A stretch of DNA of 15,415 nucleotides, taken from the NCBI GenBank assembly GCA_025964065.1, contig JAOPZO010000272.1:1-15415 (forward strand), read 5' to 3'. Within the stretch, counting starts at the first letter, position 1, and the number at the start of each line of letters is the position of its first letter. The position numbers and the translations under genes were made by a program. Positions 6,668 through 13,000 of this stretch are shown piece after piece. The stretch is from Solirubrobacterales bacterium. GTDB lineage: Bacteria > Actinomycetota > Thermoleophilia > Solirubrobacterales > Solirubrobacteraceae. The notes beneath the pieces are model-generated. The model was not told the origin of the DNA, did no database searches, and worked only from the letters and a program-made list of their open reading frames with translations.

Positions 6668-6673
6668 TAGGCC
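6663..6673. repeat. 11-bp direct repeat, copy 1, at the 3' end of the AbiEi/DUF559 gene
   Basis: CGAACTAGGCC is identical to the sequence at 7562-7572. This copy contains the stop codon (TAG on the minus strand, 6669-6667) of the gene between the copies. Confidence 0.6.
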
Positions 6674-7557
6674 ACGAGCAACGCGAGGAGGTCCTCGACG
6701 GTCGCCGCCGCGGCATCATCGTCGAGGTCCTCCCAGACCAGCCGAACCGTGACGACGCCCTCCCGGAGGAGCTTCCGGTCGCGGCGGCGGTCCTCCCGCA
6801 TCTCCCCCTGCCGCGCGTGGAACGCGCGCGAGTCGAGTTCCACGACGACGCGCTGCGCCGCGTAGCGGCAGTCGACGAGGACCCCGCCGACGCGCGCGTT
6901 GACCGCGTCGGGCAGCGGGACGCCGTGCCGCCGGCAGAAGCGCAGGAAGCGCCGCTCGAACTCCGACTTCGTGTGGGCCTCGAGGCGCTCGCAGAGGCGC
7001 CGGAGCTTGACGGCGCCCCGTCGGTCCGTCGCCCGGCCCTGCGCCTGGCGGATCGCCGCGACGTCGAGGAGACGGACACGATCGGCGACCCCCCGCAGCT
7101 CGGGCCAGGTGAGCACCGACGCGAGGTCCACGATGGTGCGCGCCGGCGTGGTGACCGCCAGGAGCGGATGCCGCGCGACGTCGACCGCGTAGAGCCGCGC
7201 CATGCGGTGGACGGTGAGGCCCGGCCGCGAGGTCGCCTCGTTGATGGTCGTGACGTGCTGCTGCCCGGCCGGGTTCGCCATCCACCCGTGGAACGCGGCC
7301 GCCGACTGGTGGCTCAGGACGCATCCGGGCACGGCCCAGACGGCGGCGACCCACTCGCCCTCCGGGCGCAACAGCCGATGGCCCACCGTGTAGACGCCGC
7401 GGTGCTTGCGGTGCAGGCGCGCATCGGCGAGCCGGAGCCCGATGGCGTCCTTGTCCAGGCCGAGCGCGACGAGCTGCTCGCGGCGGACGAGTCCTTCCTG
7501 CGCCTCGGCGAGCTCGACGACGGCCCAAGCCTGCTGCAAGCGGTCTTCCTCGGGCAT
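6667..7557 (-). CDS. AbiEi-like N-terminal domain fused to a DUF559 (Vsr-type nuclease fold) domain
   Basis: This 296-residue protein belongs to a family common, often in many copies, in high-GC actinobacteria. The N-terminus (about residues 5-60) is a winged helix of the AbiEi antitoxin type, with LVRREQLVALGL and the typical HRGVYTVG. The middle includes LSHQSAAAFHGW and the TTPARTIVDLA segment. The C-terminus (about 195-292) is a DUF559 domain related to Vsr endonucleases, with candidate acidic catalytic residues Glu199, Asp229, Glu240 and Asp242 (SEFE, VLVDCRY, VVVELD). No AbiEii nucleotidyltransferase toxin is adjacent, so a complete type IV toxin-antitoxin pair is not present. DNA binding or cleavage is plausible but unproven for this family. 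A GTG directly upstream (7560) is an alternative start. The gene is exactly framed by an 11-bp direct repeat. Confidence 0.85.
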   Translation of the reverse strand: MPEEDRLQQAWAVVELAEAQEGLVRREQLVALGLDKDAIGLRLADARLHRKHRGVYTVGHRLLRPEGEWVAAVWAVPGCVLSHQSAAAFHGWMANPAGQQHVTTINEATSRPGLTVHRMARLYAVDVARHPLLAVTTPARTIVDLASVLTWPELRGVADRVRLLDVAAIRQAQGRATDRRGAVKLRRLCERLEAHTKSEFERRFLRFCRRHGVPLPDAVNARVGGVLVDCRYAAQRVVVELDSRAFHARQGEMREDRRRDRKLLREGVVTVRLVWEDLDDDAAAATVEDLLALLVA

Positions 7558-7561
7558 CACC

Positions 7562-7572
7562 CGAACTAGGCC
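7562..7572. repeat. 11-bp direct repeat, copy 2, at the 5' end of the AbiEi/DUF559 gene
   Basis: CGAACTAGGCC matches 6663-6673 perfectly, 899 bp away, with no further identity on either side. On the minus strand it reads GGCCTAGTTCG, whose TAGTTC lies 5 nt before the ATG and may double as an imperfect -10 box. Confidence 0.6.
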
Positions 7573-7612
7573 GCTCGAGCGCCGCCCGCCCCGCGAGTGG
7601 GCGTCCTCCCGC

Positions 7613-8047
7613 TCAGCCGATGCCGGAGAGCTTCCAGCGCGGGCCCTCCCTGACGAGCGTGAAGCGCGCCTGCGCCTCGACCTCGCCGGTGCCCGTGGGC
7701 TGGACGACCGCGACCGCGTTCTCGCCGCTGATGCGGACCTCGCGGATCGCGAGCTCGGTCTCGCTCACGTCGCGCAGGGAGCGCTCGATCTGGTCCGGGC
7801 AGCGGTCGGTGCCCTTCGCGTCGTCGAGCCGCTTCACGAGCGGCGCCGCGAGGTAGTCGGCGCAGATCTGCTCGTAATCGCGGTCCCCCGTCGCGTCGGA
7901 GAAGTCGCGCACCGCGGCGGCGACGGCCTGGCGGGCGGGCTCGCGGAACTCGGCGTCCTGGACGTCGGAGCCCTCGGCGGCCCCGCAACCGGTCGCCAGG
8001 ACCGCTCCCGCGGCGAGGGCGAGGGCGAGCGGACGGCGTGCGGACAT
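7613..8047 (-). CDS. Small secreted lipoprotein, unknown function
   Basis: This 144-residue protein has a signal peptide ending in a lipobox-like sequence. Arg4-Arg5 is followed by a hydrophobic stretch (residues 7-18), then LATGC with Cys21 as the likely lipidated residue; Ala at -3 is less usual than Leu. The mature part has an acidic, Ala-rich helix and a C-terminal half with strand-like segments ending in EGPRWKLSGIG. That ending resembles NTF2/DUF4878-like extracellular domains (ligand unknown). The ATG at 8047 is chosen because TAGGAT lies 7 nt upstream; the in-frame ATG at 8056 overlaps that box. It is divergent from the TetR gene across 67 bp, so TetR may control it (inference). The downstream AbiEi gene on the same strand starts about 55 nt later. 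Confidence 0.8.
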   Translation of the reverse strand: MSARRPLALALAAGAVLATGCGAAEGSDVQDAEFREPARQAVAAAVRDFSDATGDRDYEQICADYLAAPLVKRLDDAKGTDRCPDQIERSLRDVSETELAIREVRISGENAVAVVQPTGTGEVEAQARFTLVREGPRWKLSGIG

Positions 8048-8054
8048 GCGGCCC

Positions 8055-8060
8055 ATCCTA
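8055..8060 (-). promoter_or_regulatory. -10 box of the lipoprotein gene
   Basis: TAGGAT on the minus strand (8060 to 8055) lies 7 nt before the ATG at 8047, which settles the start in favour of that ATG. It is a near-consensus match to actinobacterial -10 boxes. Confidence 0.6.
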
Positions 8061-8099
8061 GGCGACCGCACCCGCACCCGGTCCGCGCCGCCGACGCCG

Positions 8100-8105
8100 T
8101 ACCCT
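8100..8105 (+). promoter_or_regulatory. -10 box of the tetR-udg operon
   Basis: TACCCT lies 9 nt before the ATG at 8115. Only about 40 bp separate it from the opposing -10 of the lipoprotein gene, so a single TetR operator could cover both promoters. I see no clear palindrome in that 40-bp interval. Confidence 0.45.
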
Positions 8106-8114
8106 CCGGCGCGG

Positions 8115-8768
8115 ATGCCCTCCCCCGCCCAGCCGCCCGTCCCCCGGGGGCGCCACGCCCCGCCGCTCGAGGTCCGCGTCGAGGTGCAGCGCGTCCGCCT
8201 GTTCACGGCGGCCGCCGCCGTCTTCGCGCGGGTCGGCTTCGCGGACGCGAGCGCCGAGGCCGTGTCGCGGGAGGCGGGCATGTCGAAGGCGACGTTCTAC
8301 GAGCACTTCGCGAACAAGGAGGAGTGCATCCTCGCCCTCTTCGACCAGTCCCGCGCGTACGTCCTCTCCGAGATGGAGCGCGCCGCGGGCTCCCCGGACG
8401 ACGTGGCGAGCTACCGCGAGTGGGTTCGCCGGAGCCTCGCCGCCTTCGTCGACATCCTCGCCGTGCATCCCGACCAGGCGCAGACGCTGCTCGTCGAGAT
8501 CATCGGTGCCGGCCCCCGGGCGATCGCCCGACGCGACGCCGTGATGGATCTCTTCGCCCGGCTCCTGCTCCGCGACAACGCGCTGATCGCGCCGCGCTTC
8601 GGCACGCCGCAGTTCGCCTCCCAGGACGACGCCTTCGCCTGCATCGGCGCGGTCTTCGAGGTCGTCTCGCGACAGCTGCGCACAGGGCAGCCCGAGGACA
8701 TCCGGGCGGTCGCGCCGATCCTCGAGCGCGTGATCCTCGGCGTGCTGCACGAGTCCGAGCGGCGTTGA
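8115..8768 (+). CDS. TetR/AcrR-family transcription regulator
   Basis: This 217-residue regulator has an N-terminal Pro/Arg-rich tail (residues 2-17) and then a standard TetR helix-turn-helix at about 25-71. Residues include FARVGFADASAEAVSREAG and SKATFYEHFANKEEC, where KATFYEHF is the recognition-helix signature. The rest is the variable ligand-binding and dimerisation domain, so no inducer can be named. The ATG at 8115 is supported by the upstream TACCCT box; the frame is open further upstream, but that part would overlap the promoter. Its stop overlaps the TTG start of the uracil-DNA glycosylase gene (TTGA), so the two are coupled. It is divergent from the lipoprotein gene, the usual layout for a TetR target, which makes the lipoprotein and itself its most likely targets. 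Confidence 0.9.
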   Translation: MPSPAQPPVPRGRHAPPLEVRVEVQRVRLFTAAAAVFARVGFADASAEAVSREAGMSKATFYEHFANKEECILALFDQSRAYVLSEMERAAGSPDDVASYREWVRRSLAAFVDILAVHPDQAQTLLVEIIGAGPRAIARRDAVMDLFARLLLRDNALIAPRFGTPQFASQDDAFACIGAVFEVVSRQLRTGQPEDIRAVAPILERVILGVLHESERR

Positions 8769-9475
8769 GCGCGCTCGACGCGCTCGAGCAGGAGATCACG
8801 ACCTGCCGGCGCTGCCCGCGCCTGGTGGCGTGGCGGGAGGAGGTCGCCGCCACGAAGCGCCGGGCGTTCGCCGACGAGGAGTACTGGGGCCGTCCCGTCC
8901 CCGGCTTCGGCGACCGGGAGGCGCGCGTGCTCGTCCTCGGCCTCGCCCCCGCGGCGCACGGCGCGAACCGCACGGGCCGGATCTTCACGGGCGACCGCTC
9001 GGGCGACTTCCTGTTCGCGGCGCTCCACCGGACGGGCTTCGCGAACCAGCCCACGTCGGTCTCCCGCGACGACGGCCTGGCGCTGAGGGGCGCGTGGATC
9101 GCGGCCGCCGTCCGCTGCGCCCCGCCCGCGAACAAGCCGACCCCCGCCGAGCGCGACACCTGCCTGCCGTTCTCCGTCCGCGAGCTCGCCCTCCTCGGCG
9201 GCATCGAGCTCGTGCTCTGCCTGGGGGCGTTCGCGTGGGAGGCGGCGCTCCGGCTGCGCGTCGCGGCGGGGGAACCCGCGGTGCGGCCGCGCCCGCGCTT
9301 CGGCCACGGGGTGCAGTGGGGCGAGGTCGGCCGCGACCGCCTGCCGCTCCTCGGCTGCTACCACCCCTCCCAGCAGAACACCTTCACGGGCGTCCTGACC
9401 CCGGCGATGATCGACGACGTCCTGCTGCACGCACGGGAGCTGACCGGACTCCCCCTGGGGGGTCCAGGCGCCTGA
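8765..9475 (+). CDS. Uracil-DNA glycosylase, family 5 (UDGb type, [4Fe-4S])
   Basis: This 236-residue base-excision-repair enzyme removes uracil, and in this family often hypoxanthine or xanthine, from DNA. The family-5 signature is clear. Motif 1 is GLAPAAHGANRTGRIFTGD (Ala/Gly-rich, lacking the catalytic Asp/Asn of other families) and motif 2 is HPSQQNTFTG near the C-terminus. Four cysteines suited to a [4Fe-4S] cluster are present: Cys14 and Cys17 (CRRC), Cys118 and Cys133. DEEYWGRPVPGFGD before motif 1 is also typical. The TTG start overlaps the tetR stop in TTGA and immediately precedes the SALDALEQEI helix of the family; the open frame extends far upstream through tetR but only as a shadow. 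A TetR partner is unusual for a repair enzyme. The gene ends 1 nt before a predicted structured element. Confidence 0.9.
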   Translation: MSALDALEQEITTCRRCPRLVAWREEVAATKRRAFADEEYWGRPVPGFGDREARVLVLGLAPAAHGANRTGRIFTGDRSGDFLFAALHRTGFANQPTSVSRDDGLALRGAWIAAAVRCAPPANKPTPAERDTCLPFSVRELALLGGIELVLCLGAFAWEAALRLRVAAGEPAVRPRPRFGHGVQWGEVGRDRLPLLGCYHPSQQNTFTGVLTPAMIDDVLLHARELTGLPLGGPGA

Positions 9476-9476
9476 A

Positions 9477-9548
9477 GTTGTCGGGTCGACCCTCCGTCGG
9501 GTGGCCTGACGGCGCGTCAACCTGCCCTGACTAGGGCGAACCGACAAC
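9477..9548. other. Predicted three-way-junction structured element after udg
   Basis: Two nucleotides past the udg stop, a 72-nt segment can fold fully. P1 pairs 9477-9493 with 9533-9548: 15 base pairs, one G/A mismatch and one bulged A, with ends GTTGTCGG and CCGACAAC perfect. P2 is a hairpin 9494-9501/9505-9512 with a TGG loop and one G-U pair, directly abutting P1. P3 is a small hairpin GTCA 9516-9519/TGAC 9528-9531. No T-run follows, so it is not a simple terminator. It may be a 3' UTR element, a structured leader for the next gene, or a small non-autonomous mobile repeat with terminal inverted repeats. I recognise no known family. Confidence 0.5.
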
Positions 9549-9554
9549 CCATAC

Positions 9555-9568
9555 GTCCAGTTTGGGAC
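9555..9568 (+). other. Small hairpin in the leader region of the receiver gene
   Basis: GTCC (9555-9558) and GGAC (9565-9568) pair around AGTTTG, 6 nt after the three-way-junction element. Only four pairs form, so this could be chance; it is recorded as possible continuation of the structured region. Confidence 0.2.
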
Positions 9569-9600
9569 CATCAGTGCTCTCGATCCGAACGACGAGGTTC

Positions 9601-9606
9601 GATGAT
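9601..9606 (+). promoter_or_regulatory. Possible -10 box of the receiver-only regulator
   Basis: GATGAT lies 6 nt before the GTG at 9613. It keeps the conserved second A and final T of TAtgaT but lacks the first T, so it is weaker than the other -10 boxes in the window. The region between the structured element and this box (9549-9600) holds nothing else I can name. Confidence 0.3.
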
Positions 9607-9612
9607 TGACGT

Positions 9613-10008
9613 GTGCCCGTCCGCCTCGCCATCGTCGACGACAACGACGTCTACCGCGCCGGGATGGTTCGAGCCGCCGTCGCCCATCCGGACATCGACC
9701 TCGTCGCCGAGGCCGACGGTGGGGTCGCCGCCCTCGACGTGATCGCCCGCCACCGCCCGGACATCGCGCTCGTCGACCTCCGGATGCCCTCCGTCGACGG
9801 CATCGACGTCTGCCGGCGCGTGCCCCGCATGAGCCCGCCGACCCACTGCCAGGTCGTGATCCTCTCCGCCGCGACCGAGGCCGGCGTGCACGATCTCGCG
9901 CTGGAGGCCGGCGCCGTCGCCTTCCTCACGAAGGACCTGCCGCGCAAGGAGATCCTGCGCGCGGTCGTGGCTCTCGGCGAGCGCCAGGCGATGCGCCCCG
10001 CGCGCTAG
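9613..10008 (+). CDS. Receiver-only response regulator (no output domain)
   Basis: This 131-residue protein consists of one REC domain. Asp9/Asp10 form the acidic pocket, Asp55 (ALVDLRMPSVDG) is the phosphoacceptor, and Ser85 and Lys107 (FLTKDLP) complete the active site. Its sequence is closest in style to NarL-family receivers (RLAIVDDNDVYRAGM). However, it stops at TAG after about 22 residues beyond Lys107 with no LuxR helix-turn-helix, and the 54 bp before lhr cannot encode one. It may act like CheY/Spo0F through protein contacts or as a phosphate sink, or be a truncated regulator. The start is GTG 9613; MPVRLAIVDD fits the family opening exactly. No kinase is adjacent. The next gene, lhr, starts 54 nt later with its own -10 box. 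Confidence 0.88.
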   Translation: MPVRLAIVDDNDVYRAGMVRAAVAHPDIDLVAEADGGVAALDVIARHRPDIALVDLRMPSVDGIDVCRRVPRMSPPTHCQVVILSAATEAGVHDLALEAGAVAFLTKDLPRKEILRAVVALGERQAMRPAR

Positions 10009-10050
10009 GAGCGCCGCCGCACCCGGCGTGGGAACACCCGTTCGCGGGCA

Positions 10051-10056
10051 TATCCT
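10051..10056 (+). promoter_or_regulatory. -10 box of lhr
   Basis: TATCCT lies 6 nt before the lhr ATG at 10063, indicating a leaderless start. Just upstream, CCCG-TTCG-CGGG (10037-10048) forms a short UUCG-tetraloop hairpin that may end the preceding transcript. No PafBC-type (TTGTCRGTG) motif lies at the expected place. Confidence 0.55.
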
Positions 10057-10062
10057 GACCTC

Positions 10063-13000
10063 ATGCCGCTCAGTGCCTTCACGCCCAAGGTGGCCGAGTG
10101 GTTCGAGAACGCGTTCAAGGCGCCCACGGAGGTCCAGGCCCAGGCGTGGCCGGCGATCGCGACGGGGCAGCACACGCTGATCTCCGCTCCGACGGGCTCG
10201 GGCAAGACGCTCGCGGCGTTCCTCTGGGGGCTCGACCAGTTCGTCCGCGAGCCCACGCGCGACGTCGTCGGCACCCGCCTCGTCTACGTGAGCCCGCTCA
10301 AGGCCCTCGCCTACGACGTGGACCGCAACCTCCGCGCGCCGCTGCGCGGCATCGGGGCCGACGTGAGCGTCGCGATCCGCACGGGCGACACGTCGCAGAA
10401 GGAGCGCGCGCAGATGAAGCGCACGCCTCCGGACATCCTCATCACGACCCCGGAGTCGCTCTACCTCATCCTCACGAGCCAGGCGCGCTCGATGCTCGAG
10501 CACACCCAGAGCATCATCCTCGACGAGATCCACGCGGTCGCGGCGACGAAGCGCGGCTCCCACATGGCGCTCACGCTCGAGCGGCTCAGCGCGCTGAACA
10601 CCGACCACGAGGTGCAGCGGATCGGGCTCTCGGCGACCCAGAACCCGCTCGAGGAGGTCGGCCGCTACATGGTCGGCCCGCAGCGCAGGTGCACCATCGT
10701 CGACGCCGGGGTGCGCAAGCCGCTCGACCTGAAGATCCACGTGCCCGTCGAGTCGATGAAGGAGCCGGAGCAGGGGCACCCAGGAGGCACGAACGGGTCG
10801 GGCAGCCTCGACCCGCTCGACCCGCTGGGGGGCGGCGAGGCGACCCGGAAGTCGATCTGGCCCGCGATCTACCCCGAGATCCTGAAGCTCGTCCGCGAGC
10901 ACAAGTCGACGATCGTCTTCGTGAACAACCGCCGCGGGGCGGAGCGCCTCGCGCTCCGGTTGAACGAGCTCGCGACGGCCCAGGCCGAGGAGCACGGCGG
11001 CGACGCGGTCGCGGCCATGAGCATCGCGCGCGCCCACCACGGCTCGCTGGCGCGGGAGGAGCGCACGGTCGTCGAGGAGCTCCTGAAGAGCGGTGAGCTC
11101 CCCTGCCTCGTGGCGACCTCCTCGCTCGAGCTCGGCATCGACATGGGCGCCGTCGACCTCGTGCTGCAGGTGGAGTCGCCCAAGTCCGTCGCGCGCGGCC
11201 TCCAGCGCATCGGCCGCGCGGGCCACAACGTCGGGGACACCTCGAAGGGCCGGATCTTCCCGAAGTTCCGCGGCGACCTGCTCGAGTGCGCGGTCATCAC
11301 GAAGCTCATGCGCGAGGGGCGCATCGAGAAGACCGTGGTGCCGAAGAACGCGCTCGACGTGCTCGCCCAGCAGGTCGTGGCGATCGTCGCCTCCAACGAC
11401 CCCGAGCCGACGAACGTCGACGACCTGTACGCGCTCGTCACCCGGACGCACTCCTACGGGGAGCTCACGCGCGAGCTGCTCGAGAACGTCCTCGACATGC
11501 TCGACGGCCGCTACCCCTCGCAGGAGTTCGGCGAGCTCCGGCCGCGCCTCGTGTGGGACCGCCTCGGCGGGACGCTGCGCCCACGGAAGGGCGCCCAGGG
11601 CCTCGCGATCGTCAACGCGGGCACGATCCCGGACCGCGGGCTGTTCTCCGTGGTGCTGCCGGACGGCCGGCGGGTCGGCGAGCTCGACGAGGAGATGGTC
11701 TACGAGGCGCGGCCGGGGCAGACGTTCCTGCTCGGCGCCTCCTCGTGGCGGATCGAGGAGATCGGCCGCGACCGCGTCATCGTGACGCCCGCCCCGGGCG
11801 CGCCGGGCGCCCTGCCGTTCTGGAAGGGCGACTCCGTCGGGCGCCCGAAGGAGCTCGGGCAGGCCGTCGGGCAGTTCGCGCGCGAGGCGGTCTCGCAGAC
11901 GCCCGAGCAGCTCGAGAAGGACTACGACCTCGATCCGCGGGCCGCCCGGAACCTCGTCGACTTCCTGCAGGAGCAGCAGGAGGCGACGCGGATCGTGCCG
12001 TCGGACCGGACGCTCGTCGTGGAGCGCTTCCGGGACGAGATCGGCGACTGGCGGATGTGCATCCTCAGCCCGTACGGCGGGCGGGTGCACGCGGCCTGGG
12101 CGCTCGCGCTCTCCGCCCGGATCCGCGACCAGTACGGGCTCGAGTCCGACGCGATCTACTCCGACGACGGGATCATCGTCCACCTCCCCGACGCGGACGA
12201 GCCGCCCGGGGCGGAGCTCGTGATGGTGCCGCCGGACGAGCTCGAGGAGCTCGTGGTCGGGGAGCTCGGCAGCTCGGCGCTCTTCGGCGCGCGCTTCCGC
12301 GAGAACGCCGGCCGGGCGCTGCTCATCCCGCGCGCGTACCCCGGGAAGCGCACGCCGCTCTGGCAGCAGCGCCTGAAGTCGCAGTCGCTGCTCGAGGTCG
12401 CCAAGCGCTACGCGGACTTCCCGATCATTCTCGAGACCTACCGCGAGTGCCTGCGGGACGTGCTCGACGTGCCCGGCCTCGAGGAGCTCCTCACGGGGCT
12501 GCACTCCCGCGAGATCGGGCTCGTGGAGGTGGAGACGCAGAGCGCTTCGCCGTTCGCCAGCGCGCTGCTGTTCGACTACGTCGCGACGTACATGTACGAG
12601 GGCGACACGCCGAACGCCGAGCGGCGCGCGGCGGCCCTCTCGCTCGACCGTGACCTGCTGCGCGAGCTGCTCGGGCAGGAGGAGCTGCGCGACCTCATCG
12701 ACCCCGACGCGCTGCAGCAGGTGGAGGACGACCTGCAGCACCGGAGCGACCGCACCCGCGCGACGTCGAAGGACGCGTTCGGAGACGTGCTGCGCCGGGT
12801 CGGCGACCTGACGCTCGTCGAGGCGAGCGCGCGCATGGTGCCGGAGCTCGACGCGGAGCAGGTGCTGCTCGAGCTCGCGGCGGAGCGGCGAGCGGTGCGC
12901 GTGCGGATGGCGGGCGAGGAGCGTTGGATCGCCGCGGACGACATCGGCCTCTACCGCGACGCGCTCGGCGTCGTGCCGCCCGGCGGGCTGCCCGAGGCGT

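Noticed and set aside
5175..7079. A 634-codon minus strand frame over rmlD/rmlB and the AbiEi gene
   Set aside because: No domain signal, and it runs across the strong rmlB gene and out of frame through the DUF559 gene.
6667..7557. Complete type IV toxin-antitoxin (AbiE) system
   Set aside because: Only the AbiEi-like winged helix is present, fused to DUF559. No AbiEii nucleotidyltransferase is adjacent.
8061..8099. TetR operator between the divergent promoters
   Set aside because: Position is right, but I see no convincing palindrome in this stretch, so no site is annotated.
9478..9547. TTGTCGG sequences resembling the PafBC-dependent (RecA-NDp) promoter motif
   Set aside because: On neither strand does a TAnnnT box lie about 8 nt downstream. 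The sequences are better explained as the arms of the P1 helix.
10771..10850. Gly/Pro-rich insert in lhr (LDPLDPLGGG) as a possible inserted element or frameshift
   Set aside because: The frame is continuous, codon use matches the gene, and it lies in a variable linker between the two RecA domains.
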